Of a stretch of 7,914 nt of DNA, positions 1 through 5,454 are shown piece after piece (position 1 is the stretch's first letter; each line of letters begins with the position of its first letter). The DNA is from 2-02-FULL-62-14 sp035632555 (lineage in GTDB: Bacteria > Nitrospirota > Nitrospiria > Nitrospirales > Nitrospiraceae). The stretch lies in contig DASQGO010000104.1 in the NCBI GenBank assembly GCA_035632555.1, forward strand, positions 1 through 7,914. The letters run 5' to 3'. Below the pieces are notes generated by a model. The model was not told where the DNA came from. It did no database searches and was given only the letters and a program-made list of their open reading frames with translations. The position numbers and the translations under genes were made by a program.

Positions 1-79
1 CCGATTCAAACTGAGGGTGACGGATAAAAAAGGCGCGGATTCGGTGCCCTCCTATGTGGACGTGACCGTCGAACCCTAA
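1..79 (+). CDS. C-terminal end of a PKD/Ig-like repeat protein (partial)
   Basis: The frame starting at base 2 is open to a TAA at 77-79 and gives 25 residues ending in DVTVEP. The pattern LRVTDKKGA followed by a polar stretch and a final VDVTV strand is the usual ending of PKD, cadherin-like or other bacterial Ig-like beta-sandwich domains, where the last two strands read 'tlxVtDxxGaxs...vxVtV'. Such domains are normally found in large secreted or surface proteins, where they act as spacers or adhesion modules. The start and most of the protein lie left of the window, so the full domain order and export signal cannot be seen. The repeat element begins one base after the stop codon. The family assignment rests on a short stretch and could equally be another Ig-like repeat class. 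Confidence 0.55.
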   Translation, partial: RFKLRVTDKKGADSVPSYVDVTVEP

Positions 80-80
80 C

Positions 81-203
81 GGCAGCACCAAACGGTCCCC
101 AACTTTGTTCTCGGTCGCCCGTCTCCCTGCGACCTACCGAAAAACGTAGGCCTCAGTCGCCGAGCTCCCTGCGGCCTCGTTGGCTGACCGTTTTGAGCAG
201 CCT
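81..203 (-). repeat. Structured inverted-repeat element, copy 1 (Nitrospira-type)
   Basis: Read on the - strand, this stretch aligns over its whole length with the copy at 5329-5454. Shared blocks include the AGGCTG-TTCAAAA end (a C in place of one T here), the GGCCGCAG block, an identical GTTTTTCG core and CGAGAACAAAG. Its ends are imperfect inverted repeats: 81-97 against the complement of 186-202 matches at 14 of 17 positions. A central hairpin pairs CCTAC (133-137) with GTAGG (146-150) around an 8-base loop. It starts one base after the stop of the PKD-type gene and ends 15 bases before the ATG of the RES gene. No open frame inside looks coding. It could act as an RNA hairpin or terminator, or be a non-autonomous mobile element (MITE/REP-like). 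The link to Nitrospira is from memory of similar repeats. Confidence 0.75.
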
Positions 204-218
204 TGATCCGGCGGGATT

Positions 219-1064
219 ATGAGCGAATTTGAATCACAAGACAGTTACAGAAATTTTGAACAGAGCGTCAAACGCAAGGCACGTTACGTCTTTGAGGAGA
301 AGGTCAACAAGTTTTTGCAGACGGTATTAGAGACAAGCGACCACAGAAAGAGAAAGCTTCCCAAAGACCGCTTTCTCTGGAGGGCGCAGCAAGGCGAGCA
401 TTGGGCTACTGTTTACTACGATGATGAAGAAGCGTCTGAAGATCTCCAACCTTTACCACCTGAACGAATGAAACCTTTGACTACCTCAGCACGCGAGGGG
501 AGAGCCAATCCCAAGGGGATACCATGTCTGTATCTAGCAACAGACAAGGAAACTGCTATGGCAGAAGTGCGGCCATGGATTTCCTCGCCTATTTCCGTGT
601 CACAATTTAAAACCATGAAAGATCTTGTGCTAGTGGACTGTTCGGTTGAACATGCGGCTGGCCCTTTCGCTCATATTTACTTCAAAGAACCTCCACCACC
701 CGAACGAGAAAAGGCTGTATGGGCCGCCATCGATTATGCCTTCTCAGAGCCGGTAACCCCTGATGATTCCACCGCTGATTACGCTCCAACACAGATTTTG
801 GCCGAGGCTTTTCGCGGTTACGGTTATGATGGAATCATTTACAAAAGCCTCTTGGGGAAGGGCTTTAATGTGGCTCTGTTTGATCTTAACGCCGCAGAGC
901 TTGTTAACGGTTTCCTTTACAGAGTCAAATCCATCGACTTTCATTTTGATGAGGCGGCAAATCCGTATTCGGTGAGCAAGCCAGCTGGAAAGAAGAAGAA
1001 ATCAGCACCGAGGGGAACTAGCAAACGGCTGAAAACTAAAAAGAGGAGACGAAAGAATAAATGA
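219..1064 (+). CDS. RES-domain protein, putative NAD+ phosphorylase (toxin fold)
   Basis: This 281-residue protein carries the RES domain, a fold related to ADP-ribosyltransferases. Characterised RES toxins degrade NAD+ by phosphorolysis and arrest growth. The three name-giving residues fit R55 (in LWRAQ), E116 (in TAMAEVRP) and S210 (in GIIYKS). Other family blocks are GRANPKG at 94-100, LYLATDKETA at 104-113, and YAPTQILAEAFR at 188-199 leading into the FNVALF strand. Residues 1-50 form a charged helical region typical of the longer, solitary RES subfamily. Residues 257-281 are an extreme Lys/Arg tail that may bind nucleic acid (inference). Canonical RES toxins follow an Xre-family antitoxin gene, and none is present on either side. 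Only a weak purine-rich stretch (GGCGGG, 210-215) precedes the ATG. GC is low for this window: 26 of 60 bases in 241-300, against clearly GC-rich flanking genes, which suggests transfer. Fold is confident; toxin role is uncertain. Confidence 0.85.
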   Translation: MSEFESQDSYRNFEQSVKRKARYVFEEKVNKFLQTVLETSDHRKRKLPKDRFLWRAQQGEHWATVYYDDEEASEDLQPLPPERMKPLTTSAREGRANPKGIPCLYLATDKETAMAEVRPWISSPISVSQFKTMKDLVLVDCSVEHAAGPFAHIYFKEPPPPEREKAVWAAIDYAFSEPVTPDDSTADYAPTQILAEAFRGYGYDGIIYKSLLGKGFNVALFDLNAAELVNGFLYRVKSIDFHFDEAANPYSVSKPAGKKKKSAPRGTSKRLKTKKRRRKNK

Positions 1065-1081
1065 ATCACGGTGGAAAGGTG

Positions 1082-2440
1082 TCAGGAACCGTTTCGGATA
1101 GGTCCGTAGGTTTCCCGCGCCGATGCCAGTTCCTTCTGATGCCGTTTGAGTTCTCGCCCGTATTTTGATCGCAGCACTGCCCGCTCGAATGGCGCGATTC
1201 GTTCCCCGACCTTATCTATCTCTCGTTTCAACGCGCTGACCAAGCCCCACCCTGCCGGAGTGAGCCAGCCGAGCCTGCGCGCATGCACCAAATCTTTGAG
1301 CGAGTAGCGGACGGAGGCGACTTCTTCGAGGCAGCGGAACCGCGCGCGGAGAATCTGCTGATCAGTCAGTGTCGTTTTGCCTGACTTGGCCCACGTGGAG
1401 AGTTTTTCGAATAGGATTGCGCCCATGGTGAATGTGAACGTCGCGTGGAGGATGCCGCGCAGGGGGCGCAGGCTGCGCCGCCAGGGAGAATAGAAAATCT
1501 CCTGATTCCGGTCCTTGTGATACAGCACGGCCTTGCGCAGCAGCAGATTCAAATGGTGGTGGCTGTTTTCGTGGATCAGGTCGTCAATCAGGTCGAGGTC
1601 GTCGCGGTCGAAGCAATTGATAAAGGAGAGGCCGGGCCTGTGACGGTAGCTGAAGCTGACGACGCCCTTCGCCTTGAGCGGCACGATCCGGTTGGTCAGG
1701 TACGCGAGATTACGATAGCCCTCAGGCCAGGCCTGCTCGATCACCATGCGCGCCCGCTGGATCCGCTCGGCAACGTTGCCCGCTGTCGGCACGATGCGGT
1801 CGGGCGTTTTGTCCTTCCCATATATAATGGTAGGGCCAAGTGCCAGGCCGCAGGGCCAGCGTGGACCGGGATGCTTGAGCCACTGCGTCGGCACCACCCG
1901 GCCATGCGTGAGTTCGACCCGCGCCCCTTCCAAGCCGATGGCGACCCAGCCGGCCAGTTCGGCCCGCTCGAAATTGGGAGCCAGGTCGAACGGCGTGAGC
2001 TTTGTTCGCCACGCATGCTGCTCGAACCAGGACGACGGCAGGCCCAGCACCAGGAACATGGATTCCTGCGTGACGCTTTTCGCCAACCGCGTACAGAGCG
2101 ATGACAGGCACGCGGGTAGTTTGCCCGGCTCCGGTTTCCGATTCGGAAACAGCTCGTCGAGATAGGTATGTTCGTAGAACTGCTCGTCGCAGGCGGCGAG
2201 GAAGGATTCCGCGAAGCCGGAACGGGAACGTTCCTTCTTCAATTGCCGCTGCACGTCCAGAAAATAAACGAGATCGTTCAGCTCTTCGATCCAGCCGACA
2301 ACCTTCCAGTGCGAGTAATGCTCCGGCTTGAGCGCCTGGCCGACGGCGCGAAAATAGTCCGAAGCCAGATGCAGGGCGCGCGCCTGGTTCCGATAGCGTC
2401 CGTCGAGTTCGCCGCAGAGATCGGAGAGCAGCCGGCGCAT
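1082..2440 (-). CDS. HExxH-motif protein, putative aKG-HExxH peptide beta-hydroxylase
   Basis: This 452-residue protein has an HExxH motif, HENSH at residues 290-294, followed by two more histidines. Downstream are FYSPWRRSLRPLRGILH at 316-332 and a Phe-rich helix. The order 'L(I/V)HE..H..LN.L', then '(Y)SPWR...RPL.G.LH', is the signature I know from proteins named HExxH-motif peptide-modification protein or aKG-HExxH-type peptide beta-hydroxylase. There the two motif histidines and a later His (H332 is the candidate) would hold Fe(II) for a 2-oxoglutarate-dependent reaction on a peptide. Residues 1-130 are mostly helical and unrecognised. No signal peptide, membrane segment, radical SAM partner or precursor peptide is visible nearby. 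The ATG has a poor ribosome site and the frame stays open upstream to a TGA at 2531-2533, so the true start may be a non-ATG codon. It is last in the operon and converges on the RES gene with 17 bases between. A zinc peptidase is the main alternative. Confidence 0.7.
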   Translation of the reverse strand: MRRLLSDLCGELDGRYRNQARALHLASDYFRAVGQALKPEHYSHWKVVGWIEELNDLVYFLDVQRQLKKERSRSGFAESFLAACDEQFYEHTYLDELFPNRKPEPGKLPACLSSLCTRLAKSVTQESMFLVLGLPSSWFEQHAWRTKLTPFDLAPNFERAELAGWVAIGLEGARVELTHGRVVPTQWLKHPGPRWPCGLALGPTIIYGKDKTPDRIVPTAGNVAERIQRARMVIEQAWPEGYRNLAYLTNRIVPLKAKGVVSFSYRHRPGLSFINCFDRDDLDLIDDLIHENSHHHLNLLLRKAVLYHKDRNQEIFYSPWRRSLRPLRGILHATFTFTMGAILFEKLSTWAKSGKTTLTDQQILRARFRCLEEVASVRYSLKDLVHARRLGWLTPAGWGLVSALKREIDKVGERIAPFERAVLRSKYGRELKRHQKELASARETYGPIRNGS

Positions 2441-2501
2441 GGACGAACGGAACTCGTCCTGGAGCGCGGTCAGCGCGGATTCGTCGAACAGTGGCAGTGA
2501 G

Positions 2502-2987
2502 CTAGAGGGTTTCAGCGCCGCCCTGCTCTTTCAGCGACACGCCTGCGGAATCGAGCAGGTCGCGCCCGACCAGGATGGGCGCTTTGAAGTGAATGGCGAG
2601 CGCGATGGCGTCCGAAGACCGACTGTCGAAGACCTTCGTGGCCTCCTTCGTGGCGACCGAGAGCGCCCCATAGTAGATGGTGCCGCGCATCGTGATGACC
2701 ACCTGCGTCACCTTCGCGTTCATGGTCATGAGAATGGTGTGCATCAGATCGTGCGAGAGGGGCCGGGGCGTCTTCTCCCCGCTCAGCGCGCCGTGGATGG
2801 AGAGGGCCACTGTTGGGTCCACAAACACGGGAATCACTTTCTCTTCCGCCTTGAGCAGGACCACGTAGCCGTGTTCCGTCATGCGCACCAGGACGTTCTC
2901 GATCTTGACCTGGGCCGGCTCGGCTGCGCTGCCAGGCGACGCACCAACCACCATGCCCGCAACGATAATAAGGATGAGCTTTTTCAT
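2502..2987 (-). CDS. Signal-peptide-bearing bifunctional nuclease (DUF151) family protein
   Basis: This 161-residue protein belongs to the bifunctional nuclease (BFN, DUF151) family, whose characterised plant member has DNase and RNase activity. Matching blocks are VIPVFVDPTVALSI at about 48-61, a helix with HDLMHTILM at 77-85, the VTQVVITMRGTIYYGALSV strand pair at about 90-108, and the family hallmark FDSRSSDAIALAI near 116-128 followed by a PILV strand. Residues 1-22 (MKK, a hydrophobic core, then GSAA before EP) form a clear signal peptide with an Ala-X-Ala-type cleavage site, so the mature protein of about 139 residues should be periplasmic. Most family members I know are cytosolic. The start was chosen for the signal peptide and a strong AAGGAG six bases before the ATG; the frame continues further upstream, but only through the metallo-hydrolase gene in another frame. 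It follows that gene by 14 bases. Nuclease activity of the exported form is not established. Confidence 0.85.
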   Translation of the reverse strand: MKKLILIIVAGMVVGASPGSAAEPAQVKIENVLVRMTEHGYVVLLKAEEKVIPVFVDPTVALSIHGALSGEKTPRPLSHDLMHTILMTMNAKVTQVVITMRGTIYYGALSVATKEATKVFDSRSSDAIALAIHFKAPILVGRDLLDSAGVSLKEQGGAETL

Positions 2988-2993
2988 GGCAGG

Positions 2994-2999
2994 CTCCTT
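2994..2999 (-). promoter_or_regulatory. Strong ribosome binding site of the DUF151 gene
   Basis: On the - strand AAGGAG lies six bases upstream of the ATG at 2987-2985, inside the 14-base gap after the stop of the metallo-hydrolase gene. It settles the start of the secreted nuclease-family protein and rejects a longer reading that would begin within the preceding gene. It is the best ribosome site in the operon. Confidence 0.8.
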
Positions 3000-3001
3000 C
3001 C

Positions 3002-3631
3002 CTATGCGCGAATGTACGCGTTTTCGTCTTTTTCGAGTCCGATGACGGTCTCGGCTCCGTGCCCCGTGATCACGCGCGTCTGCTCGTCCAGCGTGTAGAG
3101 CCGTTCGCGGATCGAATGTTCGATCGCGTTGAAATTGCCGCCCCACAGGTCGGTCCGCCCGATGGCGCCGCGAAACAGGGTGTCCCCGGCCAGCACGAGC
3201 TGCGCCGAGGGAAAATGAAAGCTCATCGAGCCGGGCGTATGGCCCGGCGTATGCAGCGCGATGCCCGTGAGTTCGCCGACTCCGATCTGCTCTTCATCCT
3301 TCAGAAAATGTTCGGGCAGGAGCGCGGGCGCTGAGGCCACGCCGAACAGCTGGCACTGGACGTCCAGTTTTTCCCAGAGCCGCCTGTCCTGCTCGTGGAG
3401 GCAGAGCGTCGCGCCGGTCGCCCGCTTCAAGTCGCTGGAGGCCAGGAAATGATCGAAGTGCGCGTGCGTGTGCAGGATGCGCTCGACGGTGAGGCCCAGC
3501 GCGCGCACCTCGTGGAGAATCTGCTCCACCGCCCCGCCGGGATCCACCACGATGGCTTTTTTCGTGACCGGGTCGCCGATGATCGAGCAATTGCATCCCA
3601 ACGGCGGCACCGGGAATGTTTTTACAATCAT
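3002..3631 (-). CDS. MBL-fold metallo-hydrolase, short glyoxalase II-like (YcbL/GloB type)
   Basis: This 209-residue protein is a metallo-beta-lactamase-fold hydrolase of the hydroxyacylglutathione hydrolase group. The metal-binding motif HTHAHFDH supplies H56, H58, D60 and H61. The remaining ligands are H131 (in TPGHTPGS), D150 (in LAGDTLF) and H191 (in ITGHGAET). The stretch GDTLFRGAIGRTDLWGG and the ending GHGAETVIGLEK are typical of the small YcbL-like branch, which lacks the C-terminal helical substrate domain of full-length glyoxalase II (about 250 residues). The likely reaction is hydrolysis of a thioester or related ester, with two metal ions bound. The exact substrate cannot be read. 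It is probably cytosolic since no signal peptide is seen. I prefer the ATG at 3631-3629, which has GGGG five bases upstream; a GTG one codon earlier would add one residue. It is the second gene of the - strand operon, 39 bases after the secreted unknown protein. Confidence 0.88.
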   Translation of the reverse strand: MIVKTFPVPPLGCNCSIIGDPVTKKAIVVDPGGAVEQILHEVRALGLTVERILHTHAHFDHFLASSDLKRATGATLCLHEQDRRLWEKLDVQCQLFGVASAPALLPEHFLKDEEQIGVGELTGIALHTPGHTPGSMSFHFPSAQLVLAGDTLFRGAIGRTDLWGGNFNAIEHSIRERLYTLDEQTRVITGHGAETVIGLEKDENAYIRA

Positions 3632-3670
3632 CACGGCCCCATGCTATCGCCCGTGCACGGAGATGGCAAG

Positions 3671-4330
3671 TCACCGGCCGGCCGACGGGTCGTCCGGCTG
3701 CGCCATCCAGAGCACTTCCGTGTCGGCGATCGTCCAGACCGTGCCGCGCCGGTACAGCCACACCAGAAACCCGCCGCCCGTGCCGTCCAGACGCTCTTCC
3801 TCCACGTACACCAGGGCCTGGTCCTCGCGCCGGGTGAATCCGACACGGGAGAATCGCAGCAGCCCGATGGTCGCGCGCGGCGTCTGGATCAACCGGCGGT
3901 CGGAGACGGCAATCGGCGCGAGCGACACCTCCGGCTCTTCCGGCAGGCCGTCCTTCACAAACCGGTACGGCACGCCAAAGTTGAACTTCCCGTCGAACTG
4001 CGACGGCCCCTTCAACTTGAACAGAAAATCATCCAGCAGGTCGGACGGCAGATTGTTCTCGAAAACTTCCTGCTCCTCCAGGGATTCCCGGCTCAGATAT
4101 TCCCGCTCGTCCGTATCCACCTGCGCGACGGTCAGCCGTTCGATCACGACCATCGTGGTCTGGGAGGTGAGAAACTTGTCGCGCACGATCAGATCGTAGA
4201 GCGGATACTCTTCGGACGGAACCGGCGGATTTTTCCCGGCACGGTCCGCAGCGGCAACGTCCGTCAGATCCGCCATGGACAGAATCAGCAGGACGGCAAG
4301 GGAGAGATTCAGGCGTTTATTCATCCTCAT
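3671..4330 (-). CDS. Secreted protein of unknown function
   Basis: This 219-residue protein starts with a signal peptide: MRMNKR, a hydrophobic run at about 8-20, and AAA before DR near residues 26-28, so the mature part of about 190 residues should be exported. There is no cysteine at the cleavage region and no later membrane segment. The mature part has LYDLIVRDKFLT (44-55), an acidic helix ending in LPSDLLDDFLFKL (94-106), FSRVGFTRREDQALVYVEEE (160-179), then GGGFLVWLYRRGTVWTIADTEVLWM (185-209). The arrangement 'S.VGF....QALVYV..., GG...L.., W.I......W' resembles a widespread uncharacterised family of exported bacterial proteins that I recognise only by pattern. It ends in a small beta-rich module, and no catalytic residues are obvious. 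A second in-frame ATG at 4324-4322 is an alternative start that still leaves a good signal peptide. It is first in the operon and diverges from the SUMF1-like gene, another exported product. Confidence 0.75.
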   Translation of the reverse strand: MRMNKRLNLSLAVLLILSMADLTDVAAADRAGKNPPVPSEEYPLYDLIVRDKFLTSQTTMVVIERLTVAQVDTDEREYLSRESLEEQEVFENNLPSDLLDDFLFKLKGPSQFDGKFNFGVPYRFVKDGLPEEPEVSLAPIAVSDRRLIQTPRATIGLLRFSRVGFTRREDQALVYVEEERLDGTGGGFLVWLYRRGTVWTIADTEVLWMAQPDDPSAGR

Positions 4331-4386
4331 AAATGCAGGATAACGTGGCTGGCGGCCTTTTCCAATATCCTGATAGAATTGCGCCG
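4331..4386. promoter_or_regulatory. Divergent intergenic region, probable promoters for both sides
   Basis: This 56-base, AT-richer gap separates the starts of the - strand operon and the + strand SUMF1-like gene, so both must be transcribed from here or from within each other. On the - strand TTGGAA (4365-4360) and TATCCT (4342-4337) are spaced by 17 bases and match a housekeeping sigma promoter at four of six positions each. On the + strand TAGAAT (4374-4379) resembles a -10 box but has no matching -35. Both would place transcription starts very near the start codons, so these boxes are tentative. The location is supported, the exact elements are not. Confidence 0.35.
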
Positions 4387-5286
4387 ATGCATCTCGTCTG
4401 GACCCTGATACTGAGCAGCGTCATCCTGACGGCATCCGCCGCCTCGCGCGTTGCAGCCGAATCTCCCACGGCAGGCAGCCAGCCGAAGGACCTGCCGGGC
4501 CGCCTGACCGGCATCGCCGGCTTCATCACGCCGTCACCGGTCATTGCAATTCCAGCCGGCTGGTTTCTGATGGGCTCGACCCGCGTGGACGACGATCCCT
4601 ACGGACTGCAGACCCAGTACGACGACACGGAACTGCCGCAGCACAAGGTTTGGCTCGATGCCTACGACATCGACCGCGACGAAGTCAGCCTCGGCGAATA
4701 CCTCGCGTTCCTCCGCCGGCAGAAACGTCCGGTCTCCGACGAACTCCGGAAACTGATCTGGCACATGGTCACCGTCCACGCCGCCACCGACGAGGGGCTG
4801 GCCCGCTGGCCGGCGCTCTACGTCACCTGGGCGGAGGCATCGGATTTTTGTCATTACGCCGGCAAGCGGCTGCCGACCGAGGCCGAGTGGGAAAAGGCCG
4901 CGCGCGGCACGGCCGGAAATTTGTTTCCGTGGGGCTCGCGAACGCCGGAGGCCGGCCTGGCGGTCTTCAACCAGTATCACGTCCACGAAATTCCGCTCGT
5001 GCAGGAGGTCGGCAGCGGCGACGAAGGGCGCAGCCCCTACGGCGCCCACCACATGGCCGGCAACGTGGCCGAGTGGGTGCAGGATTGGTTCGGCTTCGAC
5101 TACTACTCCATCACGCCGGATCGAAATCCGGCGGGGCCGGCCGTCAGCCGCTACAAGGGTGTGCGCGGCGGTTCGTGGAAGAGCAAGCCGATGATGCTGC
5201 GGGCCGCCACGCGCAGCGGCGCCCCGCCGGATCAGCGCGCTCCGACCATCGGCTTCCGCTGCGCAAAATCTTCCGCGCGCCGGTGA
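4387..5286 (+). CDS. Exported SUMF1/FGE-fold protein lacking the catalytic cysteine pair
   Basis: This 299-residue protein has a C-type-lectin-like FGE-sulfatase (SUMF1) domain from about residue 50 to the end. Family landmarks are IPAGWFLMGS (55-64), RLPTEAEWEKAAR (161-173), FPWG (180-183), MAGNVAEWVQDW (223-234), VRGGSW (259-264) and TIGFRCA (287-293). In true formylglycine-generating enzymes a cysteine pair follows the GGSW motif. Here GGSWKSKPMMLRAATRSG has none, and the only cysteines are at about 155 and 292, so sulfatase activation is unlikely. Other SUMF1-fold members act in ergothioneine-type chemistry, as kinase-linked sensors or as binding modules. The role here is unknown. Residues 1-24 look like a signal peptide (hydrophobic 4-19, VAA before ES) with little N-terminal charge. 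I chose this ATG because it starts at the hydrophobic segment; an ATG at 4333 in frame would add 18 residues unlike a signal peptide. It diverges from the - strand operon and converges on gltD. Confidence 0.85.
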   Translation: MHLVWTLILSSVILTASAASRVAAESPTAGSQPKDLPGRLTGIAGFITPSPVIAIPAGWFLMGSTRVDDDPYGLQTQYDDTELPQHKVWLDAYDIDRDEVSLGEYLAFLRRQKRPVSDELRKLIWHMVTVHAATDEGLARWPALYVTWAEASDFCHYAGKRLPTEAEWEKAARGTAGNLFPWGSRTPEAGLAVFNQYHVHEIPLVQEVGSGDEGRSPYGAHHMAGNVAEWVQDWFGFDYYSITPDRNPAGPAVSRYKGVRGGSWKSKPMMLRAATRSGAPPDQRAPTIGFRCAKSSARR

Positions 5287-5328
5287 GCATTCAGAACATC
5301 GCTCTTAGACTTTCGTGAGAGTTTCCCC

Positions 5329-5454
5329 GCAGGCTGTTCAAAAAGCCTGTTCAGCACGGCCGCAGCGAGCGAGAGCCCGAGGCGTACGTTTTTCGGTACG
5401 TTGAGGGTTCGAGCGAGACGAGAACAAAGCTGGCAGGTTTTTTCAACAGCCTGC
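5329..5454 (+). repeat. Structured inverted-repeat element, copy 2; possible bidirectional terminator
   Basis: The ends are a near-perfect inverted repeat: GCAGGCTGTT (5329-5338) pairs exactly with AACAGCCTGC (5445-5454), and pairing continues through AAAAA/TTTTT, CCTG/CAGG and CAGC/GCTG with three interruptions. Inside, GAGCCC (5373-5378) can pair with GGGTTC (5405-5410), and a central hairpin pairs CGTAC (5383-5387) with GTACG (5396-5400) around loop GTTTTTCG. It fills most of the 167-base space between the convergent SUMF1-like gene and gltD, and its last base is part of the gltD TAG (5456-5454). The strong stem with a T-run on each strand would suit a bidirectional terminator, but the T-runs lie inside the stem rather than after it. 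It is an inverted copy of the element at 81-203. The 42 bases before it (5287-5328) hold nothing I recognise. Confidence 0.85.

Noticed and set aside
1821..1830. TATATAAT-like AT-rich spot that resembles a -10 box
   Set aside because: It lies inside the HExxH coding region, where it encodes part of TIIYGKD, and there is no gene on the + strand for it to serve.
1445..2104. + strand open frame opposite the HExxH gene
   Set aside because: It has low-complexity composition and no motif, while the opposite strand encodes a family signature over the same bases.
2988..3146. Longer start for the DUF151 gene, giving a 214-residue product
   Set aside because: The extra 53 residues are very Arg/His/Asp-rich and overlap the metallo-hydrolase gene in another frame. 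The later ATG has a strong ribosome site and begins a standard signal peptide.
3651..3660. Perfect 10-base palindrome CCGTGCACGG before the metallo-hydrolase gene
   Set aside because: A single short palindrome within an operon gap, with no second copy or known operator match.
4333..4386. Upstream ATG for the SUMF1-like gene
   Set aside because: It would add 18 residues before the hydrophobic segment and spoil the signal peptide. It also sits almost at the start codon of the divergent gene.
3395..4408. Long + strand open frame opposite the metallo-hydrolase and secreted protein genes
   Set aside because: Its translation is rich in Arg, His, Gln and Pro with no recognisable domain. It mirrors two genes on the other strand with clear motifs and a signal peptide, as expected for an antisense frame in GC-rich DNA.
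81..5454. Inverted repeats at both ends of a 5.4 kb block read as a composite transposon
   Set aside because: There is no transposase or target-site duplication, the two copies are strongly diverged, and the block between them includes genes of normal chromosomal composition. The elements look independently placed at gene ends.
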